DNA of 64,000 nucleotides from Pleurostoma richardsiae (lineage: Eukaryota > Ascomycota > Sordariomycetes > Calosphaeriales > Pleurostomataceae): the NCBI GenBank assembly GCA_030052745.1, contig JANBVO010000004.1, positions 1,240,001-1,304,000 on the forward strand. The letters are read 5' to 3'. A program made the translations under genes and the position numbers. Under the pieces are notes generated by a model. It was given only the letters and a program-made list of their open reading frames with translations, was not told the origin of the DNA and did no database searches. Positions 10,532 to 23,241 of the stretch are shown here, piece by piece (position 1 is the stretch's first letter; each line of letters opens with the position of its first letter).

Positions 10532-13500
10532 TGTTATCGAATGCGCCTAGCCTCTACGGTCCTCGCAGAAAAGCTAGAGTTCCTGATGATATCCGACCCT
10601 TCAGGTGACAATGAAGGGGTTCAAGCCAATTATCACCGCACACAGTACATATGACGGCGAGGATAGATTCCAATAATGCAGAGGTTTTCAGCACTGTGAG
10701 AGTTTAAAGGGGCGAAAGAAGGGTTGGGCGATGGTTGCAATTGAAGTATGGCGAGGCGCGCGGCAACCGACGTGGAAAAGCAAGTCGAACCCAGTGCTCC
10801 GGATAGCGAACCCGACAATCGATGTGCCTCCTCTTTTAGCGGAAGCCCTGCGGGTTCAGCGGTCCCCAAATGCCAGTCGTTGGTGGATGGCACACGGTCC
10901 CGCCAGTCCTACACCATTGCCCACGGCGGGGAATCGAGTTTTGAGAGGTTGTCCGTCGTCCTCGGCGGCCGGTGGTGACGAGCTGTTTTTGGTGTTGAAC
11001 CAGCAAAAGAGGAGAAAGGAGAGGAGAGACGGCTAAGGGAGACGGGAGACCCAGCGAAGATAACGGACGGGGAACAGAACTGCGGGAGGATCAGGCTGGT
11101 GTGCTGGGGGCGGACTAGCACTAGGGAAGCTAGCGGAGATCAAGGTCAAACTAGCAAGACCGGCGAAGCGAAGAGGGAGGGATGCAGAAGCGCTAGACTA
11201 TTCCGTGGGCGGGCAGCAAGCAGAGCAGTGCATGCTACACCGTACAGTGAGTGGTTACAGAGGCAAGTACTCCGTCGAGTACCTAGCAAGGGGGGGTTTT
11301 CGTTTGACAGGTCGGGAATGGTACCAGAGCGGGCGTGCGGGCGTGCGGGCGTCGTGGGACAATTGCACAACAATATGACCACCGTGCAGCCTGCTGGCAC
11401 CACCTGCGCCGGCAGCGGCAGAATACGACATACAACGTAATGTAATACCTTACTTACATGTAGGTACTCCGTAGAGTTCTTTGCGTACCGCGGCCCTGGG
11501 ATTACCTACCTTGGGTAGCTCCTCCCCTCACCGCATTTGAGGACCGAAGGCACGATGCAGAGGTAAAGCCCGTTCATACATGCTTAGGGTATCTGATATC
11601 TGAGGTGTACGGAGTCGGACACGGGCAGTGACCGTGGCACTTCGCGAGACCCTCATGCTAGGTACCTATTTAGCAGCGCCTAGACGAAAGAGGGGTTAGG
11701 TACAGTACAGTACAATACGGAGAGTGAGGACAAAGGAGGAGAGAACGAACGACCCGAAAGAAGGAAGCCGGGAGGAACGCACGACTAACGGACCAGGCCC
11801 ATCCAGTCGTGGCTTCCTCAATTAGACGAACCACCTAGCAGCCTAGGTACCGTGGTGCACCAGCGCCTGGGATTCCGCGGCGGGGCCACCTGAAAGGAGG
11901 AAGGTTCCATCCACCACCCAAGAGCTTCGCTCTTGCCATGGTTTGGGAAAATCCCACCGACCCACAAAAGCCGTGGCGGGCCAGACTTTTTCTGGGAAAC
12001 CTGCCCCGTGCTGAGTACCATTTGGCTGGGAACGGTCGTCGCACTGTGGGCGGTGGCCTGTGGGCATCCTGCGCCGGATGCATGCAAAGCTCCATCCCGG
12101 CGCCGTATTGCCAGCTCTGCCTCCCTGTGAGCTTCGCCGTTCTCGACGGAGTTATTCCCGGCTCAAGACCCCTCCGTCAATCCAGACGGCTTTGAAAGCA
12201 CTCCTCTGAAGCGTCGATGATCATGCCATACCGTCTCTTTGCCACGAGCTTCTGCTTCCCCAAGATCAAGGCTTCTTCGTCTACGCCCCATCAGGAGCTT
12301 GGCCTCTGTTATGCCTACATATTAACTACACTGCAGATTTCGGACAGACGAACTGACAAATCCGGCACAATCGTGGTAACATTGTGGCGTGCCGACCCAG
12401 GTTACTCCTCCCATTACGCAGTCCCGATGCTCTGGACAGTCCGCTGACAGTCCCTAGGGTTAGGTACGTTAGCAAGTCAGCTACCGGTGACCTTACAGGA
12501 AGGTGCGCTAGCAGAAGAAGTCTAGGCCGATACGCTGCTGCTAAAGTGGCCTGAATGAACAGAGTCCAGGGTAGCGGTGACGGTCGACAGACGGGGCGCA
12601 GGAGTTTGTTTGCTCTTATTGAGCAACCCACAGGTAATTCGGCGAGTCATATATAAGCCCTGCAACATCTGGTTCATGACCGCCCAGCTCCACGCGCTTC
12701 ATTGGTCCGGTCAGCGTACCGTGCTATCGGGCACGGTTCCATCCATTCGCTCCTTGCACAAGTCGGCCGCACTGAGGGGGCCGTCCCGACTATCCGGATG
12801 GGGTTACCTTGGATAAGAAAAGCTGATTGACCAAGAGAAGCAGGTACCAATCTTGAGGAGACGAACCGCGCCGCTGGTTCTCCGTGCGCTCCTGCGTTCC
12901 TACCTGACAGACTCCACCGGCATGGTTCAATCCAGCTCTTTAATTAGAGAGAGCAGCAGAGCTTGTGAGTCGCCGAGGCTATGCGCTGCGAGCAGCAGGA
13001 CGAGCATACGCGCTCACTTTATCTCCTCACCAGAACTCGAGCTTCCATGTAGATGATGGAGACAGGTACGAAGAGTGTGCTGGAGTTTCAACCTGGTACC
13101 CATTGTACTGTACAAGGACGCAATCAGGAGCCGAGGCAAGAGTTGGGTGCTACTCAACTCCGACCCCCGCATCACAACTGCACAATTATTCCATGCTCAC
13201 ATCGTCCCAAAGTCCCGGCTTTGCTCCATCTGGAGTAAGATGCACCACTGTGCAAATTACGAGGGATCCAGACTGTGTCAGATACTGTTGAGTGGTGACC
13301 ACAGCGGAATTGAGGCGACGCGACTCTCTCATCCATCATCATCTGTCGCAAATCTTGTCTGGCTTGATTATGCTCTGGAAAAATACCCCGCGAGGGAAAG
13401 TCGCTGCGAAACGGCAATATGATTTATGATGGATCTCCTCTCTCTCCACCACACTCCGGATCTATTGATACAAGTCACAAGACGATGTGCCGGTGAGTCT

Positions 13501-16390
13501 CCGTTCGCTACGCTGTTTCCGGGCTTACTGGCCGATGACAGATAACGGTTATCCTACCAGGTCGCGGATGACAGCCGAGAGGAGGTGTTTCTGCGCGCAG
13601 ACTGGGTTTCAGGGCGCAGTGTTGATGACCCTCTGCTATGTCCGAACCACCCTGGAGCAAAGGCGCAATAACGCTGCCATCCTCGTCGCCGTGGAAGGCG
13701 GTTCGAGGCGCGGAATTATTCCACCGTCGGGGCCGATGTACAGCCCGCCACGGAATGCGACCTACGACATCATGATATAGGTACGTGTAAGTTGCGCCAC
13801 GTCAGGACGGGAGCGACCGCCAGGGATAGAAAAAAAAAAAAAGCCCAATTGTGCCCGATCGCCTGGATCCAATGGCTGGTTTGACGGACTGGCCATTAGA
13901 AACTGAAGCCCAATATGAGAACTACGCGCCGTCCGACTTAGCGCTCATCACTGTTACGGTGGCGCATCTTCTCTTTCCCAATCCGCTCTTTCGCCCAGTG
14001 TCCCTTTCCTCTGGACAGTGTCTGTCTTCGAGGCTCTCTCAGACCCGGGCGTCCGGGCCACCATTATTATGCACCGTCTCACGGTCGCTCACCGCTCCGT
14101 GGCGTCTCACCAGCAGCTTTTGGGAAGTGCTGGGCCCGTTTTTATTGGTCAGGGAGCGAGGTACCTTGCTCTGCCTTCCTGGACGTGGAAATACTTCCGC
14201 CCCGGGGACGCGGCCTGAGAGGCGGTCCAGAGCGTAGAATTGGGAAGGGGCCCGGGGCAATTGAGAGCCGTTCTCCGAAATCACGGAAGACCCCGTCAGC
14301 ACGGCCGCCGCACGAGCTGTTTCAAGGGACGATGAACAAACAGAATTGGGAAGCTCTCCGGAGAGAGCCGTGAGTTACCTGACATTCCGTCGTTACATGC
14401 CCCAAACGTTGCAACGTCCAATATCACATGTTGGGACTCGACGCCGAATAATTGATTATGGGCACAATGCGACTTGCGCATTTTGGAGTCGCATCTGGAC
14501 GTGGGAGAGGATGGTCCAGGAAGACCATCCGCTATCCCCGACCATACGGCTCTCTCCGAGGCTACAATAACCGAAGGCACCTGCACGCGGGCCGCTTTCC
14601 TCGATCCCCATTCAACTTGGCTCGACTCGGCTAGATCCAACGGTGACCAGCGTCGATATGCCCTTCGTCCTGTTCTGTCTCCTGCGACCCGCACGGACTG
14701 GCTTTGCAAGACCAGGCTCCGGTCAGGGCGTGCAAGCTGCGAGATAAAGCAGACTTGCAAACTCATCTCATGATGAGAGACTATGAATACGTTAATACCG
14801 CGCATCAGAATGCAAGCTCTGTCTCGTGCTGATTCGGCCGCACCTGACGCAACAAGCTGCAGGCGGCTCCAATGAGAGCTCTTCCGTTTGCACTGGGGAG
14901 GCAAGGGTGCATCCCCGACCCCTGTAATTATCTAACCTGCGGCCCGCATCTGCAAACCACTCAGGCGGGGGCTGCCGGTCTTGCTTCGTTGGCAAGCAGT
15001 CGGCTCGTCGCCCGAGTCCCAAACCTCGGGATCGAATGCTTTTGCTTTCATAGTTTCCCCACCGCCTGCGACCGTGCTGCGTATATGGTGCCACGCGGAA
15101 ATAAAGCCCCCAATATCATGCTTCGAGTCGTCTCGGGAACACCCTTCAATCCGGTTCAGGTTTCGCCAGCAGCGGGGAACCCGACGCGGGTAGGCAAATG
15201 TGGCGCTGCAGTGCTGCTGCGACCCTGACCCGTCCCTTGTGGATAGCAATCACGGAAACCCGACTGTTGAGTCGGACGTCGTCATGACTATGTCACGCCA
15301 AGCAGCCTTCTAGAAATAGGGTGTATGTACGGTATTTTCTCAGGGTCCCAGCTCTTACATCGATACTAAGACCGGCCCGCAGCTAAAGTTAGCATAATCT
15401 TCTGTGCGCTCCGACAGGAACATTGATTGATACAGTGGGCGAAGAGCTGGTCAACTCGGCAAAAGAATACGATACATACGTAATCACAACCAACCCACGG
15501 GGCTGTGTTGACGCCTTCCCGGCGTCTTCACTGTCCTCTGGTTATCTTAGACTTCGCTCTGGTATGCACGGACTGACGGCGTTTGACCGTAAGCTCCATG
15601 CCGTGGTCTCGCGCGGACACCTGAATTCTCTCATACTCCAGTGAACATCTTGACACCTTGCTATCAGAGCAGTCGCGCTTTCATAACCTCTTCACCGTTC
15701 TTGCCCTTATCTTCAAGGGGGACCATGTAGAGCGTTATAATCCTAGTCTTTTTACGGCGCACAGCTGGATTTAGTTAAGGAGACAGGGAGATCGGCCTGG
15801 GTTCTCCCTATTCTGTGTAACTAGCAAAGCTTTGTGCAGGACATTCTCCACAGTCCGGACTGCAAGGAGTAGGTGTCAGGGTCCGCTTAGGTAAGTTGGT
15901 ATGGCAGTCAAGGTCAAGTGTCTGTGGTAGGAAACCGATCATGGGCAAGTACGGTGTGGTTGAGGGTTAGTATTGTACAGTTCCTGAATTGAACTGCAGC
16001 ATGCCTCCCTAGATAAATATTCTGGCAAATGTTAGCCTTGAGTTCGTATAATTGCCAACGGTAGCACCAGAACTATCTTGTCCACGATCATGGTGCCCGT
16101 CTCATATTCTACTCGGGGGAGAGAAGCACGACAACGCGGCGGCTAAACACCGGCAAAATATCACCCGAGGGCCGGGGCGGAGCAATCTCTCCCACCGCGA
16201 CGACGCGCGAACTTTTACAACTCCAGCATCTCAACGTCATCACTGCCCAACCACATCTTCAATCGAACCGCCAGCAAAGCCCCAAGCAATTCAAATCCGT
16301 GTCGATTTGACTCTCACCGGCTCTTGTCGACTGTGACGATCGATTCGCGCAGTCATAACCGTATCTTCTCAGCTCCTCCCACCGAACTTT
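10532..16390. other. 5.9-kb stretch without recognisable genes
   Basis: Many overlapping short frames occur on both strands, as expected in GC-rich noncoding DNA. None has a convincing start, domain or splice-linked continuation. Short features are TACTCCGT (11268) and TACTCCGTA (11465), a GTACA run near 11699, CTAGGTACCTA at 11658-11668 and CCTAGGTACC at 11842-11851. No tRNA fold, terminal repeats or transposase motif was seen. A fast-evolving small secreted protein gene or a noncoding RNA could be missed. Confidence 0.45.
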
Positions 16391-19300
16391 ATGCAACAAG
16401 AGCTTCCTGAGGCTTCAGAAAAAGTTTCTCAGACAGGCGTCACCGATCCTCTCAACTCGTCTTCTCAAGATGGCTTTCATCGTCCTGAGCCAAGTGCCCC
16501 CCATGGACACTCTGACCCCCGCCTTCGTAGCGCGTCTCCACGCTCCGTCATCGCGGGCGCTGGCGACGCGTCCGGCGACGGAGTCAGTGCTGGCCAGCTC
16601 AAAGAGAGACTCCGCCGACTGAGTGGACACAATCCTCACTCTCCCGACCATCCCAAGGCTGCAGTACCCGGCCAACGGGTATCTGAATATGAGAATGCAA
16701 TATCACCGTCGACGCCGAGACGGGCTCTAGGCTTCAAGGTCGTTAGGCGAGCCGAGCCGCCATCTGATGGCGTCCAGCTGACCGACTTCCCGAATGGTGT
16801 GTCTAAACTGTCTTGAAAGCTCTGGCACACCAACGAACTAATACCCTACCAGAGATTCTGACACACATTCTGTCGCATCTTCATCCTGACTCCCACTCTT
16901 CCGTTGCCCTGGTCTCGAAGCGTTTCTATGCGCTGGTAACAACACCACATGCGTGGAGGATGGCTTTCTTGAGATACTTCCCTGCGCAAGAAGTTTTGAA
17001 GCCATCCTATGGAAAGAGTTCTCTGGAAACACCGGACGAGGATCAGGACATTGTGCGCTCAGAGGCTCGGTTCTTTACTCGTCTAACCTCGTTGGCGTCT
17101 TGGCGTAGCGAGTACTTGCTTCGCACCCGTCTTCTGCGGAGCGTTGCTCGCGGCAAGCCTGGGTCGAGTGCAGCAGGTGCTGGGCCCTCAACGAAGTCCA
17201 ACTCTGGCAAGAAGGCGAGCGCCGTCTTGACCTACAACTCTAAGCTTCCCTGGATGATCAGCAACATCCACGCAGTCTTTGCCAACGGCAAGAAGCCGCC
17301 CAAGGCCATCCATGGCACGGCCGACATGTGCGTCTCAACCGTTAGTGACCCGTCAAATGGCAAAGTTGAGAAGTGGGGCCTTGATGACCCATTTTCTTTC
17401 GCTCAGCTGGACGAAGTCTTTCCGAATCTTCAGCCGTACGGGCTGGGAGACGGGCCTGCAGCGATGCCGAACGTCATGGACGTTAGCCAGCCGTACGGCA
17501 TGGTCGGAGGGGAAGGCTTCCCCGGAGGACGTGTCTATTACCGCGCGACGAACGAGCTCCGAGGTCGGTATCTCGGGCGGGGTGATGCTATCATCGACAT
17601 GAACCCTGAGGTGCCCAAGGTTCCAGAGCTCTCTGAAGCCGTCTGTTGCGTCTGGATTGCGAAGTCCTCGGCTGTTCCGGCCATGACACAGTCCATGGTA
17701 GGCATTATGACAGGTTCTTCTCTGGGCGTAGTGACAACTTATGCGCTTGGTCACGATTTTGGCGGTCGAAGGTATGCCACCGGAGAGGTGACCGCTCGAT
17801 GGGTTCTGAGTCCCGGTGTCCCTATTGTTTCTCTAAGGGTCGATGAGAGCTACAATCAAAAGAGGAAGGCTCTCAACCGCGTCTGGGCTGTCGCCCTAAA
17901 CGCGTTGGGAGAGGTCTACTACCTCCTAGAGAGCCCTACATCACTGGACGATCGAGTTCATGGTCAGGACGCAGCTAAGAATGCTTGGCTGACGGGACGT
18001 TCTGTGTCCTGGGAGCTGATCGAATCGACACGGCGTCAGGCTCGCTCGGACGACTGGGACAAGAACGCCATTCGCGGTGCATATTCTCCGCGTTCGCCAT
18101 CAAATGCCATGAACCTGAGCAAAGAACAGATTGTGGCAGAAGCCCGCGAGATAGAGAAGTTCCTACGGTACAAACCTGCTCATTTCAGAAGAGTCTGCGA
18201 GGGATGGGACATGCGCAGGAAGCTTGAGGTTGATTTCGGTGCAGGCGATGCCGACGGTACTGGAGAAAGCATCTTTGTTATCTGCTGTGGGCTTGATAAG
18301 GGCCAACCAGCGGACGTTCGCCGGTATTCGAGACGGCTAGTTCCCAAACCAGTTGAAAAGGGAAGCCAAGAACAGCAGCCACCGGTTCTTCCGCCAAAGC
18401 ACACCTCTCTCTTCGGTTCCACTGTGCGGTCACCGACAACCCTCGTTCCCACTCTACAGGCATCGCGCGAGACAACTTCTTCTTACCAAGATTCAAGCCC
18501 CGATCTCGGGTCCAGATTGCCGGAGATGGAGCTTCCCGGGGAGTGGCAGGTCACTACATACTCCCTCAAAAGTCATGGTCAGGCTGAAATCACTGCAAGC
18601 TCCATCGACATGACGGCCTTTGCTTTACTCAGCCATTTTGAAGACCCTCTAAGTTCTGAGAATCAAGTCTCGGTGCCGGATGGTGTAGCGACTCCTACTT
18701 CGAAGCAAAACACCGGCGAGATCCCTGGCAGAAGGGCTCGACTCATGGCAGTGGGAACTAAAGGTGGGACGGTTTTGGTGTGGAACATGCGCGACACATC
18801 CGTGAACAAAGTTGAACCCGTCCGGGTCATCCAGACTGAGTCACCAGAGATATCCAGTCTGGCTATCTCGGCCCTCTACATCATTCACGGTGGAAGTGAT
18901 GGGCTAGCTCAAGCCTGGGATCCCTTGGCGTCGTCACCTGATCCTATCCGCACTCTCAACTCGCGTTCATCCGGGCGGATTCCCCGTCATACCATGAATG
19001 CTAATCCGGCATTGCGAGATGCCAACTATACTGCGGTTGGGGCCATTTTTCTAGATCCTGAGCCAACGATCCTGCGAGGCGTGCTGGCCTTTGGAACTTT
19101 CCTACGTTCGTGGTCGTACAGCTCGACTCATCAGCCGACTGGCCGCAAACGTCGGCTCCGGCATTCAGACATCCATGGTCGCTTGTCGAGTCGTCGGCAG
19201 GGCGGTGTTTTGGACTACATTGCCGCGGAGGAAGCTGAGCTGCGCCTCGAGCGGGAGCATCATAGGCGCGAGCAGGCTCGACTTCGAAGTCGCTTCGGGG

Positions 19301-19968
19301 TAGGCCTTGGTGACCTGACGGAAGAAGAGGCTATTAGGTACGCCCAGATGATGTCTGAGGAGGCGTTCTTGGTCGATGAACAGCGGCGCACTAGCGCTAG
19401 CGATACCGGATCAGCTGCTGATATTGGGGAGACGGCCTCCTCTGGGAGCTTCGAGACGGTTACGCCGGAGCCGAGTGTATCTGGTCTCAGTCCGCCTGCT
19501 GCGCAACTCAGCAGTCTAGCTGGACCAAGCAATGCCGGCGGTGATAGTAATGTCGGCATAAACAACGACGAGGAGGATTATGAGCAGCAGATTCAGCGGG
19601 CCATAAGACTCTCGCTCATGGAGGGTGTCAATGACGCTGGCCAATCCCCGCGGGCAAACAGCTCAACCGACTATGAGTTTCCGGTCAGGTACAAGTCCAA
19701 GAAGTCAAAGGACTCTGCGTCCAACTCTCCGTCCTCTAGCCAGGTGCACACGCCGCTCGTCCAGTACACAACCCCGTTGGAGCAACCGGGAAGCGGTGCC
19801 GTCTCGGCCAGTCCCGTGGCCGCCCAAGATGACGACATGGAACTTGCCATCCGGCTGAGTCTCCAAGAGGAGCAGGAGAGGCAAAGCCGCATCGCCGGTC
19901 TCGGTGTCCACGTCGATGACTTTCCGTCGCTGGAGGTCAAGGGGAAGGGCAAGGGGGTGCAGCGATGA
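16391..19968 (+). CDS. F-box protein with WD-like segment and C-terminal UIMs (Ufo1-like)
   Basis: Exons 16391-16796 and 16853-19968 encode 1173 residues. The 56-nt intron splits the F-box. Splicing gives DFPNEILTHILSHL and the rest of the F-box (about residues 132-178), the site that binds Skp1 in SCF ubiquitin ligases. Segments near 765-822 (GGTVLVWNMRD, GGSDGLAQAWDP) read as WD40 blades. Near the C-terminus are ubiquitin-interacting motifs at about 959-980 (EEEAIRYAQMMSEEA, weaker), 1043-1062 (QRAIRLSLMEG) and 1129-1147 (ELAIRLSLQEE). The order F-box, WD40, three UIMs is that of yeast Ufo1, the SCF receptor for Ho endonuclease, whose UIMs promote its own turnover. Long Ser-rich linkers are probably disordered. 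Orthology to Ufo1 is inferred from architecture. Confidence 0.85.
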
Positions 19969-21067
19969 GCAGCTTAGTAGCGCCACTCGGTGGGCTGATT
20001 GCTAGAGGAGATGCTGCAGCTTGGTTCGATTCGTGCGTCCTGTACAAGATTTGGAAGCTCCCTCCCATCTTCGTTTCATTGCTCGGTGCCGCGCGGCCCC
20101 AGGAGCTTGCAACCTTCCCCCTTTAATAACCCCCAATCCTTAGTTTTGCTAGTTCCAGCTGCGGAAATGTTCGAAATACAGAGGTTTAAAGAGTTTTGAA
20201 GTTCAAGGATCCGTGTAAGAGAACCCAACTACTTGCGTGATCCCTTGTAGAGTTCGTAGCGCCAACACGTCAACGCTCCAGCCGAGTGACAGCGTAAAAT
20301 GAGATGAAACCAGATGGAATGCTTGTTATCTACGTACTGTGCTTTCAAACTTCATCTTGTTAGGAGAACAGATGCTAGTGCTAACATAAGGAGGCATAGA
20401 GATGCTCAGCCAGGGCTTGGAAAGCTCAGCTACTTCATAACGTACCACAACGAACCAGTTGAAAGCCCCCTTCATGGATTCATTCAAGACGATACAGACC
20501 AGGACAAACTGGCGGTAAGATGGAGCCAGCATCTATAAGCTCTGAAGGCTTCCTAGGAATATTCCTAGAGAAGTCTAGAGAGAGGAGAGATTGGGAGTGA
20601 ACGGAGTCTATGGGAGGCACTAGACATCCGGAGGTAACAAGACTCCTCAGAGTCGGAAACTTAAGAGTAGGATATCTCTAAGACTAGGACATTTTCTAGA
20701 GCAGGATCACTCGAAGAGCAGGATACTTCTGAGTGTGAGAGACTTGATTTAGAGCCGGAGGAACGTGTGCGGCGAGGCAAATAAGTCTACGGTGGGCCAA
20801 CGTTCTTATAGACATTTTCAAGAAAATTGCAGTTTCATAGTGAATCTCTTGTTATGTTTTTGGTAAGGCAGTGTATGCGTACATACAACTCGGCCCTGAT
20901 TAAATTAATGTGTATATGGGTATAATGGCTCGATCTACCAAACCTGATCTATCTAGAAATGTGCGTCCCATGACCAATGTCGGGACCTCTAAAACGCCTA
21001 TAATTCCAGAAGGCGGGACGAATACGACAAAAGAAACAAAGCCAAGAGTATCTTCAAGTGGCACGCT
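19969..21067. other. intergenic between convergent genes, holds a minisatellite
   Basis: This tract separates the ends of the Ufo1-like and MFS genes. It is AT-rich toward the right and contains a purine-rich section (20570-20770) with a degenerate 17-bp tandem repeat and a segment shared with 35966-36012. No gene was recognised. Confidence 0.55.
20650..20732. repeat. degenerate 17-bp tandem repeat
   Basis: Four consecutive 17-nt units (20665-20681, 20682-20698, 20699-20715, 20716-20732) share the pattern GAgcAGGAtanttCtaA. They are preceded by a 15-nt related unit (20650-20664). The last two units begin with the same nine bases, GAGCAGGAT. The array is old enough to have diverged. Confidence 0.6.
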
Positions 21068-22873
21068 CTAGCTGGTCTCACCAGCACTCTTTCGCCCAGC
21101 CTCTACGTCCTCCTCGCGGCCAGCAGCGGCAGCGGCGGCGGGTGGACCCCTTTTCGCCTTGACGCTCCTCCACTCAAACGAAAGCGCCGGCACGATCGAG
21201 AAGCACGCCACGCCGACAGCGACGTAGAACGCAGTGACGATGGCCTTGTTGTAGGCAACAAGCACGGCGGGGAGCTTGTCGACGGGGACGGAGCCGCGCA
21301 GGCCCGTTGCGCCGACTCCATTGATGATCTCGGATACCTGGCTGCCGGGCAGGACGGCCGAGAGGGTGGAGGTGAGCCGCTGGAGGAAGACGGTCTGGGC
21401 GACGCAGACGAAGACGGCGCCACCGAGGCTCTGGCCGAAGAACATGACCGCCACGCCCGTCGAGATGTCAGGCCCGGGGAGGACCGTCTGCGCGGCCAGG
21501 CCGGGGGCCTGCATCCCCATGCCCATGCCGAGGCCGAGGAGGGCCTGGAAGCCAATCCATTTGTCCGAGCCGCTGTGGACACGCAGGATGGTGAGCAGCC
21601 CGGTCCCGACGGACATGAGGCAGGAGGACGCGATGACGAACGGGGCGTAGTAGCCGAAGCGGCTGGTGAGGCCGCCGGAGAGGATACTGCCGACTGTGAT
21701 TCCCAGAACAAAAGGGAGCGTGCGGATACCGCTCTGCAAGGCGTCGACACCCTTGATTGCTTGGAACCAGATGGGCACGTAGTACATGCTCGCAAGCATC
21801 GTGCCTCCGACGCAGCACGAGAAGCCGAAACCTGCCATGATGCTCCGCTGGAGGAAAACGCGTGGAGGGACAGTTGCGTTGTCCCCGCCACGGTGCTGGA
21901 CATACACCCAGGCAATGATAGAGATGCCGAAGACCACGAAGAGGACGATGATGCGGGCGTTGCTCCAGGCGTAGGTCGAGCCGCCCCACTGAAGCGCCAA
22001 AAGGAGGCAGACGATGCTGGGCAGGAAGATGAAAGTGCCGAGAGGGTCCATTCCCTTAAGCTTGTCTTTCGCAGATATTGAGGCCTTCGGAGGCGCGGGA
22101 AGATGAAGGAAGAAGAGGATGATGAAGACTGATACGGCGCCGATTGGGAGGTTGATATAGAAGCACCAGCGCCATGTCAAGCTTTTGGAGTTTGTGAACG
22201 CACCACCCACTAAAGGCCCAATGACACTGGAGATGCCGAAGATGGCTCCGAGGAAGCCCTGGTACATTGGCCGTTTTGCAAGTGGTACTAACGGGATCAT
22301 TATTACCACCACTGACGAGAAAACGCCCGCAGAACCGCTGCCGGCAATGGCCCGACCGAGGATGAAGGCTATGGAGTTCGGAGCCGCCCCGCACAGAGCA
22401 GATCCGACCTCGAACAGCCCGACCGCGGCGAGGAACACGGCTTTGTTGTTGTAGAAGGAGTTGAGACGACCCCAGAGAAGCTGTGTGGCCGAGCTTGTCA
22501 AGACATATGCAGAACCGTACCAGCCAATGTCGTCGATGGAGTGGAAAGCGTCCGTGATTCGAGGTATTGCGGTCGAAATGATTATGCGATCCTGTCTTTT
22601 TGTGAGCAAACAATTCTACAGGTCAGAGATTGAGTGTATTAGGGCATGAGAACGTACCAACGCTACCAAGAACATGGCAATGTAAAGAGCAAGCATGACA
22701 AGAATCACTGTCCGCAACGGCGGATATTTGACTTCTTCATGATGCTTAGACGCCGAGGGAGCATCCGACTCCCCGGATATATGGTCTATCGGAGGTCGAG
22801 AAGCGTTCTTCTCGTTCATGATGGCGTCCTCTCTGGAGTGGCGCTGCTCATCTGTTGGGTGTATCATGGCCAT
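21068..22873 (-). CDS. MFS exporter, DHA2 (14-TM drug:H+ antiporter) type
   Basis: Exons 22873-22658 and 22591-21068 encode 579 residues. About 50 hydrophilic residues precede TM1 (TVILVMLALYIAMFLVAL). The splice gives FLVALDRIIISTAIPRI, the characteristic start of fungal DHA2 transporters, followed by IGWYGSAYVLT. Further signatures are LGRAIAGSGSAGVFSS, IGPLVGGAF and WRWCFYINLPIGA, the last being a DHA2 hallmark between TM5 and TM6. Hydrophobic stretches agree with 14 TM segments, and the C-terminus is charged. Homologues include toxin and drug efflux pumps of secondary-metabolite clusters. The Zn2Cys6 gene lies directly upstream in the same orientation, 368 bp away, and may control it. The substrate is unknown. 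A TATAAAG at minus 107 supports the start. Confidence 0.9.
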
Positions 22874-23241
22874 GATATATGAAGTATGACTTTGGCTGTA
22901 TAGGGATGTTGCCTGTAGGGATTGGCTGATGTTGTAAGTACTTCATCTTGCTCTCCAGCATCAGGCAGGGCCGCCTCCCCTTTATACCATGAACGCCGTT
23001 CTGGCTCGGTCCCGCAACAACAGAAGGGCTATCCAATATGGATGGGCACATTCAGCGTCTAATGTGTGCGAACCCTCCGAATATGCCGTGAAGGATTCAC
23101 TTTAGCCTACACAGCCAATCAGACTTGATTTTGTGTGTGAAACTCATGACCGCAATTTCGAGTTGCGATAGGCGAATCTGCCGAATATTGCGAATTCTCC
23201 GAGTCGGCGTATCCTTTGTCTACCTCAGGTCGCGCTTCAGC
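22874..23241. promoter_or_regulatory. promoter region of the MFS gene
   Basis: This 368-bp gap lies between the regulator's stop and the MFS start. It contains TATAAAG on the minus strand at 22986-22980, and CCG-N3-CGG at 23199-23207, a form of inverted triplet bound by many Zn2Cys6 regulators. Binding is hypothetical. Confidence 0.4.

Noticed and set aside
12450-12462. Telomere-like TAGGGTTAG
   Set aside because: Only one and a half units are present with no array. The same short string near 25741 shows it is chance.
13830-13845. Poly-A run as a possible retroposed tail
   Set aside because: A 13-nt A run alone with no upstream coding relic or target-site duplication is not enough.
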